A stretch of DNA of 64,000 nucleotides from Solea solea (Eukaryota; Chordata; Actinopteri; Pleuronectiformes; Soleidae): positions 28,499,651-28,563,650 of the forward strand of contig NC_081142.1 in the NCBI RefSeq assembly GCF_958295425.1. Reading direction: 5' to 3'. Position 1 is the first letter of the stretch. Every line of letters begins with the position of its first letter. A model generated the notes under the pieces. The model was given only the letters and a program-made list of their open reading frames with translations, was not told the origin of the DNA and did no database searches. Shown here in pieces: positions 1 through 11,329 of the stretch. Position numbers and translations under genes: made by a program.

Positions 1-148
1 GACCTCTGAGTCCTGAGAGGTGAGCTGAAAATATGGAAATCTATTGTTGCCACGGCAACCTTAAACCTTAAAGCAACTGTGCTGAAGTTTAAAGTTAAAA
101 ATGTTCCACTCGCCGTGTCAGTGACTGATGTGTCTGTCTGTCTGTCAG

Positions 149-229
149 TTTCCTTCAGTGAACCACCCACAGACGCTGGAGCGCAGATACCTGGGCATCA
201 TCGGTGGAGGCCTCCTCGACCTGCTGAAG
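149..229 (+). CDS. cdkl5: cdkl5 exon: end of kinase domain
   Basis: 81 bp, 27 codons, phase 0 at both ends, between tctgtcag and gtatga. It encodes [16 protein letters not shown] followed by LLDLLK, the last helices of the CDKL5 kinase domain. It is the most upstream exon in the window. Confidence 0.93.
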
Positions 230-286
230 GTATGAACACATGAATCTCAGCTCCGGAGAAAGTGCTAACGCTGCTTCTGCTGCTGC

Positions 287-318
<32 letters not shown>

Positions 319-441
319 AGGAGAATCCTGACATTTATCAGGGTTTTATTCCTGCTCACATCACGTGTCAGGTTTTCCCTCAGTCAGGTGGGCGTGTTTT
401 TACATCGTGACTGTGTGACGCATGGTCTCCTGGACACTGCT

Positions 442-499
<58 letters not shown>

Positions 500-561
500 C
501 AACAGCAGCTCCATGTCAAGAATGTGGGCAGTGTTTGTGTGTGTGTGTGTGTGTGTGTGTC

Positions 562-592
<31 letters not shown>

Positions 593-593
593 C

Positions 594-659
<66 letters not shown>

Positions 660-3600
660 TGCGTGTGTGTGTGTGTGTGCGTTTCCCTGCACATAATGAC
701 TCACTGCTGTTCACACAGTGTCATCTCACAGTGAACAAACCAGGGTCTCACTGCAGACCCAGTCCAGATTAGATTATAATTCAACCAAAGTCATGTTTTC
801 TAATCGTTAGTGTAAATCTGAAAGAGATGGGTTATATCAGGGGTTATATCAGGCTCACTGTGTTGTGAGCGCCCCCTGCTGCTACAAGCATTACCTGGGA
901 CGCTCCATTCACTTCAGAACTGGAAAAACTGATTTTAGACACTTAATAAAAAGGATTTAGCTAATATAATCTACGACATTTCAGAAACGTGTTTACATCT
1001 TTATCTCACTGTTCGTTTGTAAAACACTCACTCTCCCACACCAAAGTGCAGAGAGAAACACAGGAGCTGCTGGTCCTCTGTTGCCTCGTGTGGTCACTTT
1101 GTGTCACTGAGGTCAATCTGAGTGATGACTTTTAAAAGCTGAATAGACAGAATCATACGTCAGAACTTAGCAGTGGATCAACAACTCCTGTGCTGTTTCC
1201 TGATTCTACGATAACTTAAGCAAATGTTCACATCTCAGGAAACTGACGTTTGTAAAACACTCACTCACCCACACCAAAGTCCAGCAGATGCAGGACACAT
1301 ATCAGCAGTAGTATGACTCAGCAGCGCCCTCTGTCTGTTTTTATGTGTCAGAACATGCTGTTGCTGAACCCGACGGAGCGTTTCCTCACAGAGCAGAGTC
1401 TCAACCACCACGCCTTCCAGAACCTGCGGCTGGTGGAGCGGCCCGGCCCGACCACGCCCACACCTGTGCGCTCCTCCAAGAGGAAGCCTCACCACGGAGA
1501 CAACAGCACCCCCAGCAGGTCAGCAGAGAGTAGTGTTTCTCACAGAAATCATTCAGACTGAATCATTTTGCTTAGTGGACAAAACGAGACGTTTGACAAA
1601 CACTGTGTTGTTGTTGTTTGTCAGGAGTCATGGAGGGAAGAGTTCAGGCAGCCACCGCTCCAGCAGCAGAGAGGGCTCCAGTCTGCCGCGGCAGGACGAC
1701 CTCCACCCGAGCAACGACGGCTTCCTCAACGGCAACATGTCCATCAACCTCAGCCCCACGCTGCACCCCAAGAACTACCAGCCGCAGATGTTCAACCACT
1801 CCGGCTCGTGCAGCGTGGACCTGGCCAGCAGCAACCTGCCTCACCTGCTCGCCACCAGCAGCGACGCCAAGAGCAAGGCCGACTTCGACATGAACCTTGG
1901 CTCCAAGGTGTCTGACGGCCCCGGGGCCAAGTACCTCAAATCCAACTTCCGCTCGCAGCAGAACCGCCACTCGTTCGTGGAGGGTAAAACCAACACGCTG
2001 CAGTCCGGGGAGAAACACGGTCGCCACAGCTACGTGGAGTCTCACGGCTCCGCCCCCTCCTCGTCCAAGTTCGCCTACCTGAACTTGTCCAAAAGCTACG
2101 GCACGCTCAGCGACGCCAAGTCGGTGGGGAACTTGAACGACGTGCATCTGTACGCCGACGAGCCCACGTCGCGGTACTTCCCGTCTAGCTGCCTGGACCT
2201 GACGGCACCGAGCAGCCCCGTACCTCGCCGCGTCGACAGACTGGGACCTGCCGCCGCCGGCCGAGGGAGCACCCGCTCGGACCGGGAGAGCAACACGCTG
2301 GACTCCTCCTACAGACGCAACTCTGCCCGCCACAAGACCGCAGAGGACGCCAAGTCTTCAGACGCTCTAGACCCGGCGGACAGCAGCGTGGAGAGAAGCC
2401 ACGCCCACTCGCTGTCCGCTCCACACGACCCCCTGTCCTACGGTCAGGGTTATACCAGCCCCTTCTCCTCCCAGCAGCGGCCGCACCGTCACTCCATGTA
2501 TGTGCGGCGGGATCACCAGAGGACTCACGGGGCGGAGGAGGGGCTGGTGGTGGGTCAGGGAATGACCACCAGGGCCTCCAGCCTACAGCTGCTGTCCCCA
2601 CAGCTGCAGCACCGCACGCTGCCTCACCACTCTGGAGGATCGTCCAGAGAAGAGGACATGAGCAGGGTCAGTCACCAGCCATTCATATACATGTACATAT
2701 ATTCATATATATATGTATATACATATATATATGAATATATATGTATATATATACACATAAATATATATACATATACATACATATACACATATAAATATAT
2801 ATTTACATATATAGATCTATACACACATACATATATGTGTGTGTATATATACATATATGCACACACACATATATATACATATATGTGTGTGTGTGTGTGT
2901 GTGCACACCTCACCTCATGCATTGGTCATGTGTCTATTAGCAGAGCGAGCAGGCTCCGCCCACTGAGGTCACAGAGTCCAGCAGGGACATCACTGCATCT
3001 TTACACACACACACACACACACATATCCCACCATTATTCCCCACCCACAGCCACAGTCTCACTCACAGAGTGTGTGTGGATGTGGGTGGATGCTGCTGTC
3101 TCTCACTCTGTCTCACTCTCTGTCTCTCTGTCTCTCTCACTCTCTGTCTCTGTCTCTCTCTCGCTCTCTCTCTCTCTGTCTCTCTCTCTCTCACTCTCTC
3201 TCTGTCTCTCTTTCTCTGCGTCATTTTCTCTGTTTTGCTTTTTCCTGTAAATTGTAGACCAAATGCAGCAGCTCAGTGGAAGCCCCCCCACACACACACA
3301 CACACACACTCTCACAAACATTTATATCGCTAACAGAAGCTGTTTCTATCGTCATGACGACGTGTGAATCAACACACCTCCACATCTTTCATCCGATCAG
3401 ACTGTTTAAAAATAGACGTGCTCCTCTGTTTGCTGAATAACCTCCTGTATTTGACTCTCATTTATTACATTATTATTACACATTAATAACCTGTTTTCAC
3501 ACGTATTCTTGAGTTAATAACATTATTTTGCCAATTCAGAACAAAAGTGTCTCATTGCATGTGAAAGCTGTTTTTGTTTGTTTACTTGTTTGTTTTGTCT

Positions 3601-6600
3601 GTTGTGACTCAGGTGGGTTTATATCACGAGCAGCAAACAGAAGATGGAGGCTCGTCGTCCAAAGAGAATAGAAACATCTACAGTGAGTCCATGCCCAGGA
3701 GAGTGGGGAGTTTCTACAGAGGTTTGTCTCCACTGTCGCTCACTAAACTCACTAAACACTCACTAAACACACTAAACACTCACTGAATTCACTAAACACT
3801 CACTAAACACACTAAACACTCACTAAACTCACTAAACACTCACTAAACTCACTAAACACTCACTGAATTCACTAAACACTCACTAAACACACTAAACACT
3901 CACTAAACTCACTAAACACTCACTGAATTCACTAAACACTCACTAAACACACTAAACACTCACTAAACTCACTAAACACTCATTAAACACACTAAACACT
4001 CACTAAACTCACTAAACACTCATTAAACACACTAAACACTCACTAAACACACTAAACACTCACTAAACTCACTAAACACTCACTAAACTCACTAAACTCA
4101 CTAAACTCACTAAACTCACTAAACACTCACTGAATTCACTAAACACTCACTAAACACACTAAACACTCACTAAACTCACTAAACACTCACTGAATTCACT
4201 AAACACTCACTAAACACACTAAACACTCACTAAACTCACTAAACACTCACTGAACTCACTAAACACTCACTGAACTCACTAAACACTCACTGAACTCACT
4301 AAACACTCACTGAACTCACTAAACACTCACTGAACTCACTAAACACTCACTAAACACACTAAACACTCATTAAACTCACTAAACACTCACTAAACTCACA
4401 AAAAACTCACTAAACACTCACTTAACACACTAAACACTCACTAAACACTCATTTAACTCACTAAACACTCACTAAACTCACAAAAAACTCACTAAACACT
4501 CACTAAACTCACTAAACACTCACTAAACATTCATTAAACACTCATTAAACTCACTAAACACTCACTAAACTCACTAAACACTCACTGAACTCACTAAACA
4601 CTCACTGAACTCACTAAACACTCACTAAACACACTAAACACTCACTAAACTCACTAAACACTCACTAAACATTCATTAAACACTCATTAAACTCACTAAA
4701 CACTCACTAAACTCACAAAAAACTCACTAAACACTCACTAAACACTCACTTAACACACTAAACACTCACTAAACACTCATTTAACTCACTAAACACTCAC
4801 TAAACTCACAAAAAACTCACTAAACACTCACTTAACACACTAAACACTCACTAAAAACTCATTTAACTCACTAAACACTCACTAAACTCACAAAAAACTC
4901 GCTAAATACTCACTAAACTCACAAAAAACTCAATAAACACTCACTAAACTCACAAGAAACTCACTAAATACTCACTAAACACTCACTAAACTCACTAAAT
5001 ACTCACTAAACACTCACTAAACACACTAAACACTCACTAAACACTCATTTAACTCACTAAACACTCACTAAACTCACAAAAAACTCGCTAAATACTCACT
5101 AAACTCACAAAAAACTCAATAAACACTCATTAAACTCACAACAAACTCACTAAACACTCACTAAACTCACAAGAAACTCACTAAACACTCACTAAACTCA
5201 CAAAAAACTCACTAAATACTCAATAAACTCACAAAAAACTCAATAAACACTCATTAAACTCACTAAACACTCATTTAACTCACTAAACACTCATTAAACT
5301 CACAAAACACTCACTAAACACTCATTTAACTCACTAAACACTCATTAAACTCACTAAACACTCATTTAACTCACTAAACACTCACTAAACTCACAAAAAA
5401 CTCACTAAACACTCATTAAACTCACTAAACACTCACTAAATACTCACAAAAAACTCACTAAACACTCATTAAACTCACAAAACACTCACTAAACACTCAT
5501 TTAACTCACTAAACACTCATTAAACTCACAAAACACTCACTAAACACTCATTTAACTCACTAAACACTCATTAAACTCACTAAACACTCATTAAACTCAC
5601 TAAACACTCACTAAATACTCACAAAAAACTCACTAAACACTCATTAAACTCACAAAACACTCACTAAACACTCATTTAACTCACTAAACACTCATTAAAC
5701 TCACTAAACACTCATTAAACTCACTAAACACTCACTAAATACTCACAAAAAACTCACTAAACACTCATTAAACTCACTAAACACTCATTAAACTCACTAA
5801 ACACTCATTAAACTCACTAAACACTCACTAAATACTCACAAAAAACTCACTAAACACTCATTAAACTCACAAAACACTCACTAAACACTCATTTAACTCA
5901 CTAAACACTCATTAAACTCACAAAACACTCACTAAACACTCATTTAACTCACTAAACACTCATTAAACTCACTAAACACTCATTAAACTCACTAAACACT
6001 CACTAAATACTCACAAAAAACTCACTAAACACTCATTAAACTCACAAAACACTCACTAAACACTCATTTAACTCACTAAACACTCATTAAACTCACTAAA
6101 CACTCATTAAACTCACTAAACACTCACTAAATACTCACAAAAAACTCACTAAACACTCACTAAACTCACTAAACACTCATTAAACTCACTAAACACTCAC
6201 TAAATACTCACAAAAAACTCACTAAACACTCACTAAACTCACAAAAAACTCAATAAACACTCACTCAACTCACTAAACACACTAAAACTGACTACACAGT
6301 TAGTGAAACCAAAATAGAGATGGGAAGATAATAAAAACTAAGCATTATGAGAACATTAAACATTAAAGTCTGAAAACTAAATCATTGTTACACAAATTGC
6401 AACAGCAGAGGGTCATACATGTTGCTGTTTTCTTCTCTCAGTAAATAATGATCTTGTTTGTTTGTTTGTTTGTTTGTTTGTTTGTTTGTCAGTTCCCTCT
6501 CCTCGACCAGACAACTCCTTCCACGAGAGTCGAGCTCAGAGTCGAGCCTCAGCTCTTTCTGCCGACAACAGCAGTTTGTCCAACCACTCCAAACGCCAGC

Positions 6601-9600
6601 CGACCTTTGACCCCTGGTAATTACTATAATAATAATAATAATAATAATATATCATCAGTGTGAGTCATGTGATTTTCACGTTTGTTCTTATTCACGTAGG
6701 TTTTTTTCTTTAAGTAGCCATATTTGAATTTGACACGTTGAATCATTTTATTTTGTGTTTGTTTTACACAAACATTCACTTTTATTGGTGCATTCCATTT
6801 AAAATGTTTTCGGATCATAAATGACTTCCTTTCTTTCTCTCTGTTTTTCTGTCTCTTCATTATTTGAACAAAAACCAAATTGTCAAAGAGAGAAAAATCA
6901 TTTTATATCATTCACAAAGATGAACTTGAAAATGCAGATTTCTGTCTTTTATTGGTGAATTTAATTTGACTTCTCCAGTAAATGTTTATCTTATCACGAT
7001 TTACTTTCTTTCTTTTTTTCCCCTTGAACTAAAAACCATGAGAACCAGAGCAACATTTGACTTCATCACAAAGCAGACGATTAGAGCTGCAACTAACCAT
7101 TCTCTTCATCATCGATTCATCTGTCGATTGTTTTCTCCATGAATCGTTTGGTCCATAAATCTCAGAAATCCTTCAAAAATGTTGATCAGTGTTTGTCAAA
7201 CCTGGAAATGATGATGTTCTCAAACGTCAAACCAAAATGATTCACTTTGAATGATTTCTTTGTTCTCCACAGCAAAGAAATGAAGAAAATATTCACAATC
7301 TTGTTTTAATCATGAAAAAAGCTTTGAACCCATGAATTTGTGGCGTGGCGTGACGCAGTTGTGTTTTATTATCAGGACGGGTCCAGACACAGTGGTGCTG
7401 AGTGCGTCTGAACCGTCCAAAGAGAAGGAGAAGCAGAGTTTCTTCAGAGCGATAAAGAAGAAAAAGAAAAAGGCTCAGATGGTGAGAAACCATGTTCGTC
7501 CTCAGGTCACATCATCACAACCATGTATCTGTGTTGATGAGGCAGTGTCTTAACATTAAATCTAAATATTATTGTAAAATGTAAACATTCAATCCAGAAA
7601 TAATGATCCATTATAAACATAAACCTTAAAAATATTGAAATCCAACACTTAAATCTTAATGTTATATTTAAATCTAACGTAGAAATTAAATATCTTCATT
7701 TTCCAAATTTCAATCTGAAAACATTTACGTTTAAATTTAAACGTCTTGATTTTAGTGTTAACTTAAAAAAAAGAAAACTAGTTCACAGTGTTTTTCCCAC
7801 ATTTTAGCTATAATTCTAATAAAAATAATAATAATGAAAACTGTAAAAGGTTTTAGGACGGAGGTCTCAAACACCACTGAATATCAGCTTCTAATTCGTT
7901 ACACACCGGGTTTTACACTTCACCTCCTCCGAACTAACCTTTCTAACATTGCATGCATTATTATTATTAATATTATTAATAATTATACTTTAGTTTATGT
8001 TGTTGTTGTTTTACCCCCGAGCAGAAAATAAGCCAAATATTCTGACGTTGATTTAAATGTTCTTGTTTTAAAGAACAAGAATATTCTACGAACAGTTACG
8101 AACCACATACTGCTCATCTTTACGTTATGCACTAACCATTTCATTTCATTCTGTTCTTATTCTGTGTATATTGTGCGTCTTGCTGCTGCTTCACTCTAAA
8201 TTGCCAGTTTTGGATGAATTAAATCAATCTATTCTGTTCTATGATTAAAAGTAGCTTTTAAATCTGCAGCCACGTTCATATACTGTGATGATCCTCAAAG
8301 CAAGGAAAAGACAGCACTGAGCTGTGAGAGTGTCTTAAAGACACAAGGACATAAGGACAATTTCCCAGAAACGAGGCCTATTTTAACTCGTGGTAGGATC
8401 TGTTTCTGCAGAGTCACAGACTCAATCTGTAATATCTTCAAATAATAACAAATCTAATCTAATTCCTCAGCTTTCATAGCTGGCAGTTTGATTTGACACA
8501 CGTACACGTGAGCGACAGGTGTGTCCTACAGTTAACGATGAAGATCACTGAATGTGCAGACTGCATTTAGAAGTGGAACCAACATGAAAAGCACAGAGCT
8601 GTCTGTGGGAGATGGGAGATCAATGTGGAGCCATTGCACAAACATTATGTCCTGAAGAAGACAGGCTGTGAGAGAGAGAGCCTAAAACAACTGTTAGTGA
8701 CATCACTATCACAGAAGACTCCATGAACAACCACAACATGCTAACCACTCATTAGCAAGAAGAACAGGAAGTCCAGGACGAGACGAGCCTCAAACATGCC
8801 GGGACAAAGTTTTATGGACTGATGAGACAAAGAGGAACTTTTACCAAAGTGATGGACAAACACACAATCTGATCTCATCTCATCATGTCATGGCTTCTTC
8901 TGGGAATTGGCCTCAATGTTCTAACACTATAGGAGGAAACTGTGTCTGTGCGCCATGTACACATACTGTATATACAGTATGTGTACATATACATATATAT
9001 GTCTATATATATGTATATGTATATATATGTGTGTGTGTGTGTGTATATAACTCTATAGGAGGAAACTGTGTCTGTGCGCCATGTACACATATATACAGTA
9101 TGTGTATATATACACACCAGAGGTTGCGCTAGACTTTTTCGTTGTCTGTCATTTTGACTGACAGGGTCATAAAAATCCCGTCATAATCAATTGTTACCGG
9201 TCACTTTAAATGATAATAATGACATATTCAATTGCATTGTTCATATTGCAGTGGAATATGAACAGTTGACCTGTGGCCTAAACGCACAGTCTCACACCTT
9301 CCTCCTGGTCCACATGGACTTAAATCGCGTGCCTGCTTGCGCGTAGTTGCGCGTGGTAGGAAATCCCGCAACATGCGCTCCTTCTGCACCAGTGGATCAG
9401 CTGCACCGGTCACAGACGCGCTCCAAAGCCTCCTGTCCATAGCTCTTTAACACGCTGTCAGCACTACAAGGATAGCGAGATGCATTGAGTACGGTGTCCA
9501 GGTCAGAAATGATGCTCAGATTCTCCGATGGGAATCTTTATTTTGTCGCACAACATTTTTCTATCCGCCCTCCTCAGCCAGGAGAACTCCCGCTCCCACT

Positions 9601-11322
9601 GAACTCGCCTAACCTCCTTACTGCCGCTGAGGCCAAGGGCTGAGTTTGTCCTTCATCTGCATCTATCGCTCTTTTTTCACCTCTTTTATCAACATAGTTT
9701 TTAGGGGTGTGAATTGCAATCTGTCAAAACAACGGATGGCTCTCAGATTTTTCCGTCACCGTTTTAAAAAAACAGTCAATGACGGAAAATATTGGGTTAA
9801 CGCGACCCCTGATACACACATATATTTTGTCATGCAAACAAGTGGTCACTGAGTTGTGTAAGTAAGCGTGTCTCACTGCGGGACAGGTTCCCCCCGACAG
9901 CGTGGACTCTGTGATTCAGAAGTCGTCCAGGTCTGTGGGACATCAGAGCGGCCGCCACAGGACACGTGACAAGAGCCGAGACCGCGACCAAGACAAGGAG
10001 TGGCCGCCTGAAAAACTGTCTGACTCTCACTCTCCAGTAAGAAGGTTTTTATTCGTCGTGATTTCTTGGTTTAAATTCCATCATTTCTCCATGTTCTTCA
10101 TTTTAGTACAATTTCAGTTTGACTGACGTGTTCCGTATGTTTTAAAAGTCCAGTTTTAGTCCAAACAACACAGGCTGTTTCTCAATGTCCATACTTGCCT
10201 GTACTTGTCCATACTTGTCTGTACTTGTCCGTACTTGTCCGTACTTGTCCATACTTGTCTGTACTTGTGCGTACTTGTCCGTACTTGTGCGTACTTGTGC
10301 GTGCTTGTCCTTACTTGTGCGTACTTGTCTGTACTTGTGTGTATTTGTCCATACTTGTCCGTACTTGTGCGTACTTGTATATACTTGTCTGTACTTGTGC
10401 GTACTTGTCCGTACTTGTGCGTACTTGCGCATACTTGTCTGTACTTGTCCGTACTTGTGCGTATTTGTGCGTACTTGTCCGTACTTGTGCATACTTGTCC
10501 ATACTTGCACATAGCAGCAGATAATACAAATATAAACCTGAAATAAATATTTTTCTATGTCCCAGAACAAAGTTTTAATATCATTTGAGGCGAGAAATGA
10601 GTCATTTAGAATTCAAACATGTGGTTTATGTATTAAGATATGACATATTTATAGTTTGGCAGCGACGTTGTCGGAGGTGATAAGCTCCGCCTCTGCGGGC
10701 AAACACCCGCCATTTAGATAGTAGAACAAGGAAGTAGCTGCTGTTCCAATTGAAGAATCATACTTGTGTACTCTGTACTTGGCGAGTGTGTACTTGCGTA
10801 CTTCTCAAGTACTTCCTTGCACACAATCATTTTTTTGAAAAAGAAAGACTTTAAAATGGCCGCCTTGTCATGTGTCCTCATGTCACATTTTAAAATGGCC
10901 GCCGTGTCATTGTGTCAGATTTCAAAATGGCCGCCATGCCGTGTCCTTGTCTCTTTCAGAGTCAGCCGCTCAAGTCGCTGCGTAAACTCCTGCACCTTTC
11001 CTCCTCCTCCTCCTCCAACCAGGCCACGCCCTCCGACATGCGCTACCCACCGCTGTCCGGCTCCGCCTCCGCGCAGAGTGGCTTTGCGGAGAGCCGGGGT
11101 CACTCCGGGGTCGGCACGCCACAGCTGAAGAGCCGTCAGGCTGCGTACCCGCTGCCCACGCAGTTGGACGCCGGCTGGCACGGCGCGCCCCTGGGACGCT
11201 CCGAGGGAAACCCCTACCCAGAGCAGATGAACATCAAAGGAGGACAGAACGGACACGGCTTCGGACGAAACGCCAGGCCCCGCCTACCTAACCTCAATGA
11301 CCTGAAGGAGACGGCGCTGTGA
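149..11322 (+). CDS. cdkl5: cdkl5, C-terminal eight coding exons (5' part outside window)
   Basis: Cyclin-dependent kinase-like 5, a serine/threonine kinase of neurons. Eight exons join without a frame break: 149-229, 1352-1518, 1625-2666, 3613-3721, 6493-6616, 7376-7481, 9887-10036, 10960-11322. They total 2142 bp, 713 codons plus stop. The first exon gives the end of the kinase domain ([16 protein letters not shown]); the rest is the long Ser-rich tail. Matches to mammalian CDKL5 as I know it include [47 protein letters not shown], a Lys-rich run (KKKKKK) after FFRAI, and the end [12 protein letters not shown]. That ending is the one of the brain-predominant 960-residue human isoform. All junctions are GT-AG. 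The upstream kinase exons and promoter are to the left. Exon coordinates are read by eye, and alternative exons could be missed. Confidence 0.95.
268..685. repeat. (CTG)n, (CAG)n and (TG)n microsatellites in a cdkl5 intron
   Basis: A CTG-type triplet run (about 270-318) is followed after some 115 bp by a CAG-type run (about 438-497), then by a roughly 150-bp TG tract with TGCG interruptions (about 533-682). The two triplet runs are complementary and could pair as a hairpin. Open frames here (poly-Leu, poly-Ala, Val-Cys) are repeat artefacts. Confidence 0.97.
815..1300. repeat. Foldback MITE family, copy 1
   Basis: It carries the family blocks seen five more times in the window: GAGCGCCCCCTGCTGCT, CTCTCCCACACCAAAGT, GGAGCTGCTGGTCCTCTG and CAGTGGATCAACAACTCCTG. 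The right arm here repeats the CACTCAC..CACACCAAAGTCC block directly rather than inverted. The copy ends about 55 bp before the cdkl5 acceptor at 1351. Confidence 0.75.
1352..1518 (+). CDS. cdkl5: cdkl5 exon: end of kinase domain and start of tail
   Basis: 167 bp between tgtgtcag and gtcagc, phase 0 in, phase 2 out. It encodes [19 protein letters not shown] then RSSKRKPHH, matching the CDKL5 segment just after the kinase core. The Lys/Arg run fits a nuclear-localisation-like patch. Confidence 0.95.
1625..2666 (+). CDS. cdkl5: cdkl5 large tail exon
   Basis: 1042 bp, the large CDKL5 tail exon. It follows tttgtcag and ends before gtcagt. It completes the Arg codon split from the previous exon and stays open to SREEDMSR. 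It is rich in Ser, Pro and basic residues. Recognisable CDKL5 blocks are [47 protein letters not shown] and [18 protein letters not shown]. It is GC-rich compared with the surrounding introns. An AT microsatellite begins about 15 bp after the donor. Confidence 0.96.
2683..2905. repeat. (TA)n/(CA)n microsatellite next to a cdkl5 donor
   Basis: Alternating ATATAC/ATATATG and TGTG runs, largely self-complementary. It starts close after the exon ending at 2666. Open frames here are low-complexity artefacts. Confidence 0.95.
3003..3315. repeat. (CA)n and (TCTC)n microsatellites
   Basis: CA runs at about 3003-3022 and 3290-3310 flank a roughly 110-bp CTCT/TCTGTC polypyrimidine tract (about 3098-3225). 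It is intronic in cdkl5. Confidence 0.95.
3613..3721 (+). CDS. cdkl5: cdkl5 tail exon ([17 protein letters not shown])
   Basis: 109 bp between gtgactcag and gtttgt, phase 0 in, phase 1 out. It encodes [20 protein letters not shown], matching [24 protein letters not shown] sequence in mammalian CDKL5. Confidence 0.95.
3738..6287. repeat. 2.5-kb minisatellite (CACTCACTAAA family) in a cdkl5 intron
   Basis: Tandem 10- and 20-bp units of the type CTCACTAAACACACTAAACA, with TGAATTC, TTAAAC, AAAAAACTC and TTTAAC variants grouped in blocks. It starts within about 20 bp of the donor at 3722. Sub-blocks of several units recur, which suggests repeated unequal exchange. No coding potential. Confidence 0.97.
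6455..6490. repeat. (TTTG)n tetranucleotide run forming a 3' splice site tract
   Basis: About eight TTTG units run directly into tcag of the acceptor at 6491-6492. The repeat is therefore the polypyrimidine tract of the following cdkl5 exon. Confidence 0.92.
6493..6616 (+). CDS. cdkl5: cdkl5 tail exon ([20 protein letters not shown])
   Basis: 124 bp between ttgtcag and gtaatt, with split codons at both ends. It encodes [19 protein letters not shown] and [12 protein letters not shown], close to the mammalian block. Confidence 0.95.
7078..7300. repeat. Dispersed GAGCTGCAACTAA repeat in a cdkl5 intron
   Basis: AGAGCTGCAACTAACCATT followed by ATCGATTCATCTGTCGATTG and a 3' part with AACCTGGAAATGATGATG. 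This is a common teleost interspersed repeat, probably a non-autonomous DNA transposon. Related pieces lie at about 18620-18800, 56085-56140 and 62700-62850. Confidence 0.6.
7376..7481 (+). CDS. cdkl5: cdkl5 tail exon (Lys-rich)
   Basis: 106 bp between attatcag and gtgaga. It encodes [12 protein letters not shown] followed by six Lys and AQM, matching the human KEKEKQGFFRSM block with its Lys run, a likely nuclear-localisation patch. Confidence 0.95.
7482..8559. other. cdkl5 intronic sequence without recognised features
   Basis: AT-rich intron with short A and T runs. I see no conserved coding block, RNA gene or complete mobile element here. Confidence 0.6.
8560..8890 (+). mobile_element. 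Decayed Tc1/mariner-like fragment
   Basis: The stretch AAAGTTTTATGGACTGATGA followed by GACAAAG and CCAAAGTGATGG resembles the W-T-D-E-T-K region of fish Tc1-like transposases. Frames are broken throughout and no terminal repeats were found. The call rests on recall of this motif. Confidence 0.45.
8928..9117. repeat. Duplicated palindromic AT/TG microsatellite module
   Basis: The block ATAGGAGGAAACTGTGTCTG plus TGCGCCATGTACACAT appears twice (about 8929-8965 and 9054-9089). Each copy leads into a self-complementary TATACAGTATGTGTA stretch. It ends at the target site of the hAT element that follows. Confidence 0.85.
9118..9811. mobile_element. Non-autonomous hAT transposon, perfect 8-bp TSD
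   Basis: Termini CAGAGGTTGCGCTA at the left and TAACGCGACCCCTG at the right are imperfect inverted repeats of the hAT type (CAGNGG). The 8 bases on each side are identical (atacacac at 9110-9117 and 9812-9819), a hAT-size target duplication. The 694-bp body has no intact transposase. It lies in a cdkl5 intron, about 75 bp upstream of an exon. Confidence 0.88.
9887..10036 (+). CDS. cdkl5: cdkl5 tail exon ([23 protein letters not shown])
   Basis: 150 bp, 50 codons, phase 0 at both ends, between ggacag and gtaaga. It encodes [10 protein letters not shown], matching KEWRPEKISD in mammalian CDKL5. Confidence 0.94.
10190..10512. repeat. 10-bp minisatellite GTACTTGTCC in a cdkl5 intron
   Basis: About 32 units of GTACTTG(T/C)(C/G)(C/T) in one phase. 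It is open in several frames only because the unit lacks stops. Confidence 0.97.
10513..10959. other. End of last cdkl5 intron; three AAAATGGCCGCC motifs
   Basis: Unique sequence with three copies of AAAATGGCCGCC (about 10853, 10893 and 10924), spaced some 30-40 bp apart and ending just before the final acceptor. The motif resembles a YY1-type ATGG core. Function is not shown. Confidence 0.6.
10960..11322 (+). CDS. cdkl5: cdkl5 last coding exon and stop
   Basis: 363 bp, 120 codons plus TGA, after ctctttcag. It encodes [15 protein letters not shown], a fish-specific Ser run, [14 protein letters not shown] and the invariant end [12 protein letters not shown]. In mammals the neighbouring RS1 gene lies antisense to alternative 3' exons; I see no RS1 discoidin sequence here. 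Confidence 0.96.
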   Translation, partial: SQPLKSLRKLLHLSSSSSSNQATPSDMRYPPLSGSASAQSGFAESRGHSGVGTPQLKSRQAAYPLPTQLDAGWHGAPLGRSEGNPYPEQMNIKGGQNGHGFGRNARPRLPNLNDLKETAL

Positions 11323-11329
11323 ACACGCA

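Noticed and set aside
262..772. Poly-Leu, poly-Ala and Cys-Val frames on both strands
   Set aside because: Triplet and dinucleotide microsatellites in a cdkl5 intron.
1644..2333. 229-codon minus-strand frame
   Set aside because: Antisense shadow of the GC-rich large cdkl5 exon. The + strand reading has clear CDKL5 homology and correct splice sites.
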